Below, piece by piece: positions 38,898 to 48,161 of a stretch of 64,000 bases of DNA (the stretch's first letter is position 1; every line of letters begins with the position of its first letter). A program made the translations under genes and the position numbers. The notes beneath the pieces were generated by a model. That model searched no databases. It was not told the origin of the DNA and saw only the letters and a list, made by a program, of their open reading frames with translations. The DNA lies in assembly GCA_036874045.1 (NCBI GenBank), contig CM072335.1:12296001-12360000 (forward strand), in the 5' to 3' direction. The DNA comes from Cymodocea nodosa. Taxonomy: Eukaryota > Streptophyta > Magnoliopsida > Alismatales > Cymodoceaceae.

Positions 38898-40430
38898 GAG
38901 ATCTGGTAGATTTACTTAAGTTATATATCGATGAGTTAATTGTAACTATCCAAAATGCATTTGAGCATCAGATAGTTAAGTTTATAAGTATCCGAAATGC
39001 ACCTAAGCATCGGATAGTTAAATTTATGCACGTATTTTATAGTTAAATCAATGAAGAAAGTCCGTTGAGTTATCTGTAACTCCACGGACTATATATTTTC
39101 TAATATGCCACTGTAGCGGTTGTAGAAACAGGACAGTTGGAAGGAAAAACCACGTTTGCACGTATCACGTAGGGAGAAGGAAGCATCGCCGTTGATATGA
39201 ATGAAGGAAATCCAACCGATCATTCAAGCAGAAGCAGTTACTACTGAAGAAATATAAAAGAAAAGAAGAAAAAAAGAAGAAGGATGATCGATGTGTGATC
39301 GATGGACGCCTAGTGGTGTAGAGGAGGATCGGCGTCGCAATTTTCCGAAGTATCACACGAACCATTGTTATCACCATCATCACCACCATAATCACCAACC
39401 ATCGGAGGTCTGTGAGGATACTTGCCTGATGTCGGGTCGATTCCGAGACAAACACAGTGCTTGACAACCATTGTGAGGAGTGATCACGTCGCGGGAAGGG
39501 AAGACATTTTCACCAAGCGCCGACTCATATTTCAAGAGATTGTAAAGCTTTTAGCCTTGGCTTCGGGTTGATGCCTATATGCTGAAGAGGAGATCATCTT
39601 GCAATTCTGGACTTGCGATTCTATAAGGAGAGGAGACAAAATTGTAAGTGGTTTAATTTTCAGTGGTGTAATCGCATTGCAAGTAGTGTCGGAAGTATTT
39701 ACTGTCAAGTGAGATTACTTTACATTTCACCTTTCGCTTATTTCCATGTTCACATCAAAACAAAAATACCAAAAACAATTTATCTTTGTTTGTATGTTGT
39801 ATTTGAGTGTTGTATTGTTTGTGTTGTATCGTGATTAATGTTATCTGTATCAGTTTTGTGATTATTTTATGTTAGTTTTAATTTTACAGTTTACTGAAAT
39901 TGGTTCGTACAAAAAACTTAAAGATTTTAATGGTTATTGTTTGAATCATCTGAATGTTAGTATTGCTTAATGATAAATCCAATGTTAACTAGCATTAAAA
40001 AGCTTAATTGATGTTATTTACAATTTGTGGAATCGCCCAATGGTTTGTGGAGAAACAGGCTCGTGGAGTTAACTTAAGTCCACGAGGATAGTCTATTGAG
40101 TTAGCCATAACTCAACGAACTTTGTCTGTTGAGTTAACTGTAATTCAACGGAGTGCTTATTGAATATAAATTTGAATTGTTAACAATCAAACAGTTCTTA
40201 AATTCGTTAGTAATTCCCTATGGGATCGACCTGTACTTGCACACTGATACAATAGACACTATGCACTTACAGTTAAAGTACAAATTGGAATTAATATCTA
40301 AATTGTATTAAAGGTTGTTTGTTTACTTCTAAAAGAAAGAATAGGCATAAAGATAAATTAACTAAGTAAAAATAGAAGTAACAAATCCAAGTTTTTCTAG
40401 TGTAGTGCTGGGAAAACCAAATAAGTTTTA

Positions 40431-40448
40431 TGGCACCGTTGCCGGGGA
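40431..40448 (+). promoter_or_regulatory. element B primer-binding site
   Basis: TGGCACCGTTGCCGGGGA, seven bases after the LTR. It resembles the tRNA-Asp-type primer site of Athila and Ogre-group elements with one change in the conserved run. Confidence 0.85.
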
Positions 40449-40562
40449 ATTGAATTGAATTGAGTTGAAGTGAATTGAATTGAATTGAATTAATATAAGT
40501 AACTGTTAGAGCTATTTCGTTTTAATAGTCAGAGTTGTGTGTTTTCTTTTGTAATTTAGAAT

Positions 40563-41612
40563 ATGGCATATGCTTATGCTCAAAGATTTCTGAAACCTAT
40601 AATTAGCATATGTGAATTCTGCAATTCTGAAGGACACGACATTTCTGATTATTTTAAATTGAGACGTCTACAGATTGTTAGATCCCATGAACAACAAATG
40701 AATTATCCTCAATATAATAGAGCTGAGTATGAGAATCCTATAGTTTACCCAACTGATGGTCAGTATAGAATGTGTAATATGATGAGAGACATTGAAGTTT
40801 GGGATAGCTATGATAGACTAGAGTATAGTATAGAGCAAAATCTAGACAAACTGGAATACTTTGTGTGTCAACAACAAGAAGTCAACCAGTTAAACTATAA
40901 GGAAGCATATTCAGAACTTAAAAAGGATATAATTTACGAAACTGAAAAAACCATAAAGAAAATTGATCAAAAATTGAATGCAATGAAATTAGATGATTTG
41001 GAAACAAAATTAAAAGCATTATACAAAAATGCAATGAAATTACAAGTTATGCAACAAGACAATGAAAATTATAATGTTATAAACCTGCATAACTTGCAAA
41101 ATATACAACAAACAGAAAACACTAATGTAAGAGAATTTAAAGAATGCACTTTAAAACTAAAAACAATTGAAGATCATAATCACGAAAATGATATACAAAA
41201 ACATAATGAAAGTAACGAAAATCTAGAAGATGTATGCGTAATATTAAGATCTGGAACTGATATACTACCAAGAACTCAAAATGAAAATGATATGAAGGTG
41301 GACAAGAGTAAAAATCAAAATGATAATGAAAATGTAATAGCTAAAAATCTAGAAATCACTGAAGAACAATCTGAATTTGCAATTGAAGTTAAACATGATC
41401 AAACAAATCAATTGAAAGAAAAAGAGTCTTTGAAATCAAAATCTTTAGCACCCTATCTTGAAAGATTACAACAAATAATTCTTGAAAAACAAGAAAAAAT
41501 CAGAGAAATTTTTGAAAAAGTACAAGTTAACATTCCTTTATTAGATTTATTACAGAATATGCCACCTTGTGCTAAATTTCTGAAGGATTGGTGTACTAAG
41601 AAAAGAGAGTGA
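40563..41612 (+). CDS. element B gag C-terminal part (Athila-like), truncated
   Basis: 349 codons from MAYAYAQRFLKP, about 115 nt after the primer site. Residues 18-29 form a CxxC...H zinc-knuckle-like motif (CEFCNSEGHD). The middle is highly charged and probably coiled coil (repeated KLKALYKN / KIDQKLN stretches). The end has the Athila linker VNIPLLDLLQNMPPCAKFL and stops at CTKKRE. Element A has an arginine codon (CGA) where this copy has TGA at 41610-41612, so the stop looks like a CpG transition. Beyond it the frame continues only to about 41652, where homology to A ends. The N-terminal gag domain, normally placed before this part, is at 43881-45066. Confidence 0.75.
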   Translation: MAYAYAQRFLKPIISICEFCNSEGHDISDYFKLRRLQIVRSHEQQMNYPQYNRAEYENPIVYPTDGQYRMCNMMRDIEVWDSYDRLEYSIEQNLDKLEYFVCQQQEVNQLNYKEAYSELKKDIIYETEKTIKKIDQKLNAMKLDDLETKLKALYKNAMKLQVMQQDNENYNVINLHNLQNIQQTENTNVREFKECTLKLKTIEDHNHENDIQKHNESNENLEDVCVILRSGTDILPRTQNENDMKVDKSKNQNDNENVIAKNLEITEEQSEFAIEVKHDQTNQLKEKESLKSKSLAPYLERLQQIILEKQEKIREIFEKVQVNIPLLDLLQNMPPCAKFLKDWCTKKRE

Positions 41613-41652
41613 AAAGTTCTTAGAAATGTTTTTTTAGCTGAGCAAAGTAGTT

Positions 41653-42780
41653 TCACAGATTGGTAGTCAGGAGGAAGAATAAAGAGTAGAAAATGAAGAG
41701 GCTGAAAGAAGCCATTTGGACAAAAATAATTTCACAGATTCCACTGAAGAGCAAGAAACTCTTCAACAAATTATGGAAAGAATTCAAGACAGAGTGGAGA
41801 GTTTTGCTGGCTCACCACCACAGACAGAAGCAAAAGAAAAAATTCAGGAATCTAAAGAGAATGTTCAAATGCAGCCTATGCTAGAGGAAGATCAAGTACA
41901 AACCTCTCTAGAGTAACAAAGTCACCTTCCTGACCCAACTGAAACAACAATTTTGAATGAAGTACATTTTTGTAGTCGGGAAGCTTATACCAAATACCAA
42001 GAAATAAGGGGTTACGATATTATTTACAGTAGACTAGTAAATTGGGATGAAATGCAAGAAATCAAAGATCTATTTGAATTCCAAGGTCTACTGTAATTTA
42101 TATCTCAAGAAAGAGGGCATGTAGTATATGAGAATTTAGTGCCCTGTTTCTATGCAAATTTAAGAGAAGGAGAAGGAGGATTAATTTCAAACATGGAGGA
42201 AGCTGATGTACAAATAACACTAGAGCTTCTCCACAATATATTTGGTTTAAAGAATGAAGGAATAAAAATTTTGGAAGATACAACTACAGTTGAATAGACT
42301 GAACAACAAATTAAGGATTGTTTAGCTATCAATCCTAGTGTGCCATTATTAAACAGATTGAAGCATTTAAATGGTAAAGCACACATGGAAGCAAACATTC
42401 TGATTAAGAATGCTTATCAACGACAAGGCCATGACATAGAATTAAGTCAATTTGTCAAATGGGCCACATATGTAGTTGTAAATAAGATCCAAATAAATTG
42501 GTCTGCAGTTTTTATCTCCAAGTTGAAAATAGTGAAGAAGAAATTATTTTATGGAGATTTGATTCCACTATTGATGGTGGACTGTATCGATTTCACTAAA
42601 TGGACATAAAAAAAGATCAGATCTAGAACCATTTCAGTGAAAGAATACAGGAATTTTGTAGCTGCAGAACTAGTTGTACCTTCTAGAAGAATTGCAGGAG
42701 CAGTAGAGAGGATGAATCAATTAGAGCAGCAATTAGAAAAACTCCAGAAGGAAGTAGATGAACTTAGGCATAGAGATTAA
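41653..42780 (+). pseudogene. ORFX of element B (plant-transposon-like protein), broken
   Basis: The frame can be followed from the junction at about 41655 (QIGSQEE block) through MDKNNFTDSTEEQETLQQ at 41716 to the stop at 42778-42780, with internal stops near 41914, 42095, 42297 and 42607. An acidic, Gln-rich N-terminus is followed by a conserved domain (EIKDLFEFQGLL, then LVPCFYANLREGEGG, then LELLHNIFGLKNEGI, then KAHMEANILIKNAYQ) and ends in a short coiled coil (LEQQLEKLQKEVDELR). The CFYANL-type block is a hallmark of the putative plant transposon protein family often found in gypsy-type elements; its biochemical role is unknown to me. The same protein is encoded on the minus strand in element C. 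Confidence 0.65.
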
Positions 42781-43199
42781 ATTGTATTGTTCGTCTACTT
42801 GAGTAAAATTGTATGAAATTGTATGATGTACTTGTAATGTAATTGATTCATATTAATGAATATAATTTTTCAGATGCAATTTTCATACATGTTTGGATGT
42901 GAAATGAATGAAATTTATTGAATATTATGTAATTGTGGAACTTTATGAATGAATATGTAACAGATTTACAATTTGCTGAATGACAGGATAACTGCTTAAA
43001 AATTTCTACATGTTATAAGGTAAAATGTAAATTCTGCATAACATAAAATGACCTGCAAGTTAAATCTTTATATAATGTTCAGATTTAAATGTATTTTAAT
43101 CAAAATGAGGCATTAATGACATAGATTTAACTTTATTACAGTTAGTAGAATGACAAAGAAAAAAAACAGAATAGAAAACTTACAAGAGTGAAGCTTAGA
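42781..43199. other. noncoding spacer after ORFX in element B
   Basis: AT-rich sequence with no frame. The minus-strand counterpart in element C is about 52537-52100. Confidence 0.5.
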
Positions 43200-43204
43200 A
43201 GTTG

Positions 43205-43450
43205 CCAAGTGTTAACTCAACGAAGTAAGTCCGTTGAGTTAACCGTAACTCCACGAGGTCAGTAATATAATATAAGGTCACTCCGTTGAGTTATCTATAA
43301 CGCAACGAAGTTAGTTCGTGGAGTTAGCAACAATAACCAACTATGTTCTGTTGAGTAATCTGTAAGTCAACGAGGTTAGTTCGTGGATTAAGCAGAACGA
43401 TTATTCTTTTAACCACGAACGAAACTTCGTCGATTTAGCGGTTACCAAAA
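43205..43450. repeat. hairpin-motif array between ORFX and gag domain, element B
   Basis: At least six half-sites of the TTGAGTTA / TAACTCAA or TAACTCCACGA type occur in both orientations. Pairs such as CGTTGAGTTA-(4 nt)-TAACTCCACG can fold into short hairpins. The equivalent array in element C is at 51835-52095. Confidence 0.7.
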
Positions 43451-43880
43451 TTTAAAATTAGTAGTGGTACACATACCCATAAAAACAGGAACCACGATGC
43501 ACGTTGCAAGACACATTCTTGCAACGACATTTATTCACTTTATGGATATGCAGTATATATATGAAACAGAATGTTATTTACGAGTTACCAGAACTTTTAA
43601 AAGAAAGGAGAAGGCGTTGGAGGAACTGGAAGGAGAAGCAGCTGATTCAACTTCATCCGATAACAAATATTTATAGAATGGAAAGCTTCAAACTAGTATG
43701 TAATTAATCTTCTGCTATTTATTTATGAGCACATGGACTCGTTCTCTAAGTACTAAACGATTAGTAAGAACACCTACCTAGTAATTTTCATTGCAGAGGA
43801 GTATTGAAAAATTTTCTGAACTGAACTTTAACGAAATTCTTTAGGGTGTAGCTAACCTTTCTTTAAAAGAGAACGTAGAG

Positions 43881-45066
43881 ATGGCTACTCCAGTAGAAAA
43901 ACCATTAGGAGAAATTCTGTATCTTGAATTAGTTGATGAACCTTCATGTATTCGATTGCCAAACTTTGAGGGAGATAGGTTTGAACTGAAATCTAATTAT
44001 ATTAGTCAATTGCCACATTTTCATGGATTAGAAAGAGATGATGCCTATTATTTCCTTAGAGAATTTAACGTAGTTTGTCAAATGATGAAAATGCCGAACA
44101 TGAGTATAGATGCTATTAAACTTAAATATATCCCTTTTTCTTTAAAAGATAGCTAAGAGATGGTTATATACTCTATCGCCTAATTCAATTTCTACATGGA
44201 CTGAATTTTGGTCTGTTTTTCTGAAAAAATATTATCCAACACATCAAACGATTAAAAAGAAGAAAGAAATATTAATGTGTAGCCAAAAACAGGGTGAATC
44301 ATTCTGGAAATATTTTGAAAGATTTAAAGATTTATTGACTCAATGTCCATATCATGCAATGAGTAAAGCACAATTAATAGGTATAATTTATGAAGGCATA
44401 GATGTTTCAAGAAAATCTTTATTAGAATCTACTTGTCAAAATGGATTTTTAAAATTATGTCGTGAAGAAGCATGGGCATATTTAGAAAATTTTGCAAAAA
44501 TAACTGCATAGTGGGAAAATTCGGTTGAAGCTATTGCAGATAAAAGAATATTGCCAAGAGGAATGCATGAAATATATTCCAATACTATGCTTGAGGTGAA
44601 ATTAAATGAATTAACAAAGAAAATAGAAGAGTTATCATTAAATCAAAAGCTAGCAGAAAAGAATGCAAACATAAATGACTTAGATATTATTTATGCTAGA
44701 AACCATAGAGATAACTTGGGAAATTCTTATCATCCTAATTGGAGAAATCACCCGTATTTATCTTGGAGAAACAACAATTTCTAGGGAGGAGAAAATATAA
44801 ATGAGAAGATCATAAGTTATGAAGTATTAATTGAACAAGGAGTTAGAATAGAGAAATTAGAAAAGATAATCCAACAAGTAAATAATCGTATAGAATTTAT
44901 ATTTGGAAATGCTGCAAATCAAAATCAGAATAGAAATATATCACTTAGATAGAAGGAACCAATGGAAGTTAGACCTATTAGAGGATTGCCAATACAAGCT
45001 ATACCTAATCTTGTCAATAGAACGGTTAATGAAATTGATACCTCTTCTAGGAGGGCAGCTGAATGA
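43881..45066 (+). pseudogene. element B gag N-terminal (retrotransposon gag) domain, displaced and frameshifted
   Basis: The frame begins MATPVEKPLG at 43881 and ends at 45064-45066. The pattern is that of the Ty3/gypsy gag capsid-like domain: LPHFHGLERDDAYYFLREF, then IKLKYIPFSLKD, then RWLYTLSPNSISTW, then FLKKYYPTHQTIKKKKEI, then ESFWKYFERFKDLLTQCPYH. A 2-nt deletion near 44150 (seen against element C) shifts the frame at the SLKD block, and stops lie at 44509 and 44782. The position is odd: in ordinary elements this domain precedes the zinc-knuckle part, whereas here it lies 2.3 kb downstream of it and after ORFX. Confidence 0.8.
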
Positions 45067-45129
45067 AGCAGCATATCTGAAGCAACTATCTGTATGTATA
45101 TATGTTTTTTTTATTTTTATTAGTATCGT

Positions 45130-45205
45130 AGAGTTATTTTTTTTTAACTCAACGAACTTAGTCTATTGAGTTATGCCTTAACTCCACGAGGGTGTGCAGT
45201 AGTTA
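45130..45205. repeat. hairpin-motif spacer between gag domain and F-box gene
   Basis: AACTCAACGAACT, then TTGAGTTATGCC, then TTAACTCCACGAGG. The equivalent motifs occur at 37875-37985 in element C. Confidence 0.65.
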
Positions 45206-45257
45206 TGTTAATTTTTGTCTCTGCTAAATTTTTGTTTTTATTTTACAGAATCGACAA

Positions 45258-46190
45258 ATGAAATTAATGCAATTACCGTTGGATGCACTAAGGGAAGTAC
45301 TAAGTAACTTGTCAGCTAAAGATCTGTGTAGGTTGTGTTGTGTATCAAAGGAAATTAAAGATTGTATTGAAGAAAAATATTTTCAGGGACTACAAGCTGC
45401 AAAAATGACTAAGATTAGAGATGGATTCATATGGAGGTCATTTAATCGTAGTTCAAATACCCATGAATATCTGGCTATGGAAGAAACTACTAGAATTCCA
45501 CCCAATGCATTAGAAGGAATAAATCATATTATGGGGATAGATGAAGGATTAATCATATACAAGACGAGACCAAGGTTTGCAAGTTTATTATTACTTGATA
45601 TTTTGATAAGAAATCCTATAACAGGAGAAGAATGGAATATAGGAAGACCTAATAGATTTGAAGCACCAATTGTAAATTGTGGGTCAGCTTTAATATTTTC
45701 TGATAAAAATTCTACAATTCCTGAAAAATTATATTATTGTAGACCTATAGGAAATTGGGGTGAAGATTTACGCTTAAGTGTGTATAATTTTCTAAACAGA
45801 TCTTGGAATGAAAATATTATGATATATCTAGGACAGAAATCATTAATTAACCAAACACATGTCATACTTGATGGATATATCTATTTAGTCACAAAGATAT
45901 CAATAGCATATATATCTGATTTATACATAGTGAGCATAGACAATTATGATGAATATATAGAAATTTTACCTATACCGAGTGAAATAGCTAAACCACCATC
46001 TACAGAATTTAATGAAATTCAAATAGGAATGTGGTATAATGAAGAAGATGATCCTACTTTATGTTTTATAAGATGGTGGGATGAACTTATGAAATTTCAA
46101 ATATGGATTATGGAAGACATGAATGAATGGAAGTGGGAAGAGGAGTATATTGAAATAGATGTAGAAATAGAAACTACTACATTACCTTAG
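45258..46190 (+). CDS. F-box protein carried as cargo by element B
   Basis: 310 codons from MKLMQLPLDALREVL. Residues 5-45 match the F-box pattern (LP..ALREVLSNLSAKDLCRLCCVSKEI), the segment that binds SKP1 in SCF ubiquitin ligases. The rest has features of an F-box-associated domain: NPITGEEWN near residue 120 and IGMWYNEEDDPTLCFIRW then FQIWIMEDMNEWKWEEEY near 255-300. The stop at 46188-46190 is followed in the same frame by 68 more codons with plausible domain sequence (PKKFVWTDTFIPFV), ending at 46397, so the original protein was probably about 379 aa. Element C carries a truncated copy in the same position. Expression and substrate are unknown. It is either a captured host gene that is still partly open or a recently broken one. 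Confidence 0.85.
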   Translation: MKLMQLPLDALREVLSNLSAKDLCRLCCVSKEIKDCIEEKYFQGLQAAKMTKIRDGFIWRSFNRSSNTHEYLAMEETTRIPPNALEGINHIMGIDEGLIIYKTRPRFASLLLLDILIRNPITGEEWNIGRPNRFEAPIVNCGSALIFSDKNSTIPEKLYYCRPIGNWGEDLRLSVYNFLNRSWNENIMIYLGQKSLINQTHVILDGYIYLVTKISIAYISDLYIVSIDNYDEYIEILPIPSEIAKPPSTEFNEIQIGMWYNEEDDPTLCFIRWWDELMKFQIWIMEDMNEWKWEEEYIEIDVEIETTTLP

Positions 46191-46397
46191 AACCAAAAAG
46201 GATCCCTTTCTGCATTACATATCATTAATGGTAATACACTCGTATTTGGAATTTATAATATATTGCATGTTTACAAATTAAGAAGGAACAAGAACTACAT
46301 TAAAACAGAATTAATAGCAAGAAGAACTATGCCTAAAAAGTTTGTTTGGACTGATACATTTATTCCATTTGTTTCTACTTTTCAATCATGTTCTTAA
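46191..46397 (+). pseudogene. in-frame C-terminal extension of the F-box gene
   Basis: Continues the frame of 45258-46190 after one TAG, with no further stop until TAA at 46395-46397. The residues (LHIINGNTLVFGIYNILHVY, then FVWTDTFIPFVSTF) look like the end of an F-box-associated domain rather than random sequence. Confidence 0.6.
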
Positions 46398-48148
46398 GCT
46401 GTGATTTTGTGTGTTTAACGTTGTGTATTATGCATTTATTTTTAGAAAAAAAAAGAAATTTTGAAGTTTTCATGTTCATTTTATAAAAAAAAACAAACAA
46501 AACAAAATATCAATCCAGTTTGTTGGTATCTGTTCTGGAAAACCAACTGGCTTGCTTGTGAGCCACCAAAGGCATAGGAGCCTAGGTTCCACACAAGACA
46601 CTGAATTATCAATATCTGTTAAATGTTATTTTGTTATATATTATGTGTTTATCTGGGAATGAAAAGTTTTTCAAAATCAAAAGTCGGAATATGCAGAAGG
46701 AGATACAAATGGAACAAGGTATGTAACCAATTACTTATCCTAAATTTTAAATCAAACAAAACTTTATTCATTCCTGCTACAATTACTGTATTTATTGTCA
46801 AATCTTTTACGTTGAGGACAATGCAAAATGTAGGTATGGGGGGGAGGTAATTAAAGTAACAGCCATGTAAGTTTGTTAATTAAAGGAATTAAAATAGTAC
46901 TGCAAAGTTTTGAGGAAATTGAAAATTTTTATGAACTTGCTGTAACTATCCGATAATTGAGACTGTAAAATCTTTATAAACTGCTTGAATGTTATATTTA
47001 GAAGGCTATAGAAGATGCTATAGAATTTATTATTTATGCAAATCTAAATATAATATCTTATGATTTTTCTGAATTTCATGAGTTTAATAGTTTTACGATT
47101 TTAAAATGGAATCAGAATGCTTAATGAAAAATTAGTAAATTATCTGAAGTCCTGAAGGAGCTGAGATGTGAATTCTAGATTAAATGAAACACATATGATG
47201 AAAGATACATTTACTTTGGCTGATTGAACTTTTAGAATGATTTATGTGTAGATCTTATTAAACTGCAGATAAAGTATGAGCTTATTGTTATGAATTCATA
47301 TTTTTAGTAAATGATAGAAGCAGGATTATATGAGATTGGTGTTTTACTACATCTGTATTAATGAAATATGTGCATATACAATATGTGATTAATGCTTTGT
47401 TTTGTGTGTGCATTTTATTTTAAAGAAAAAAAGCAAAAAGAAAAAAAAAGAAAAAGGAAAAAAACTTTGAAAGTTTATTGACTTGTTTGATCATGAGCCT
47501 TTTGTACTTGAGCAGATAGGTATGTAAGGATTGTTAACCTGAAAAAAGACTCTTAAAATCTGGCAACCTAAGATCCTGATCAGATCTGGGATTATTGATT
47601 GAAAGCTCGTTACATGGGTACATTAGAAAGCTCTTATATGATTCAAGCTTGTCAAATTAACTTTTTTTTAAAAAAAAAAAACATATACTGTTCTGAAAAG
47701 ATACAAGTGTTTTGTGAAATACAGATATCTTATGAATCGAGTATATTTTCTGTTATCTAGAATTGCTGAAATATGAATCTGGAATTGACTTTTGAAGTTG
47801 TTTAATGGAAATACAAATCTTTATTCTACTTGTCTTAATCAGATTGAATTGGATTGTACTTTGATTCGTATGTTGAAATTTCTTCTAGAAAATCTTATTG
47901 GAAAATTCAGGATGACAGATGATGAAAAGAAGAACAAACGATAATATAATTAACACCTATATGAAGATGATATACTTTGTATGTAATTTACATATATTCC
48001 AAATATCTTTGCAGGTTGATTACTGAAACATACAGAATATATTTTTATGCTAAGCAGAAGAAAAAACAAAAGGGGAAGAATTAATTCTAGCACTTTTTGA
48101 AAGACTAATTAATTAGATCTTAGTTTGCTAAGGGACTAGCAAAATTTA
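46398..48148 (+). other. 3' noncoding region of element B
   Basis: No protein domain is seen. At 46811-46848 the run GTTGAGGACAATGC followed by TAGGTATGGGGGGGAGG resembles the conserved motif with an extra polypurine tract found near the end of pol in Athila/Tat-type elements. If so, the F-box gene occupies the place where pol would end. Poly-A runs occur near 47440 and 47672. Confidence 0.5.
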
Positions 48149-48161
48149 GATATGGGGGAAG
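48149..48161 (+). promoter_or_regulatory. element B polypurine tract
   Basis: GATATGGGGGAAG directly before the 3' LTR start at 48162. The same tract appears in reverse at 63977-63989. Confidence 0.85.

Larger units (their letters stand above)
38258..40423 (+). repeat. element B 5' LTR (L1 family)
   Basis: A 2166-bp LTR starting TGTTTAGAATG. Its first 800 bp carry repeated inverted motifs of the type GGATAGTTA ... TAACTATCCGAAATGCA and two G-box palindromes. The segment at 40065-40155 carries TTGAGTTA / TAACTCAA pairs. It differs from the 3' LTR mainly by three small indels (near 38540, 39170 and 40045) plus scattered substitutions. Confidence 0.9.

Noticed and set aside
45258..46190. Reading the F-box frame as an ordinary single-copy host gene
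   Set aside because: It lies inside a retroelement with matching LTRs and target duplication, and a second copy sits at the same place in another element.
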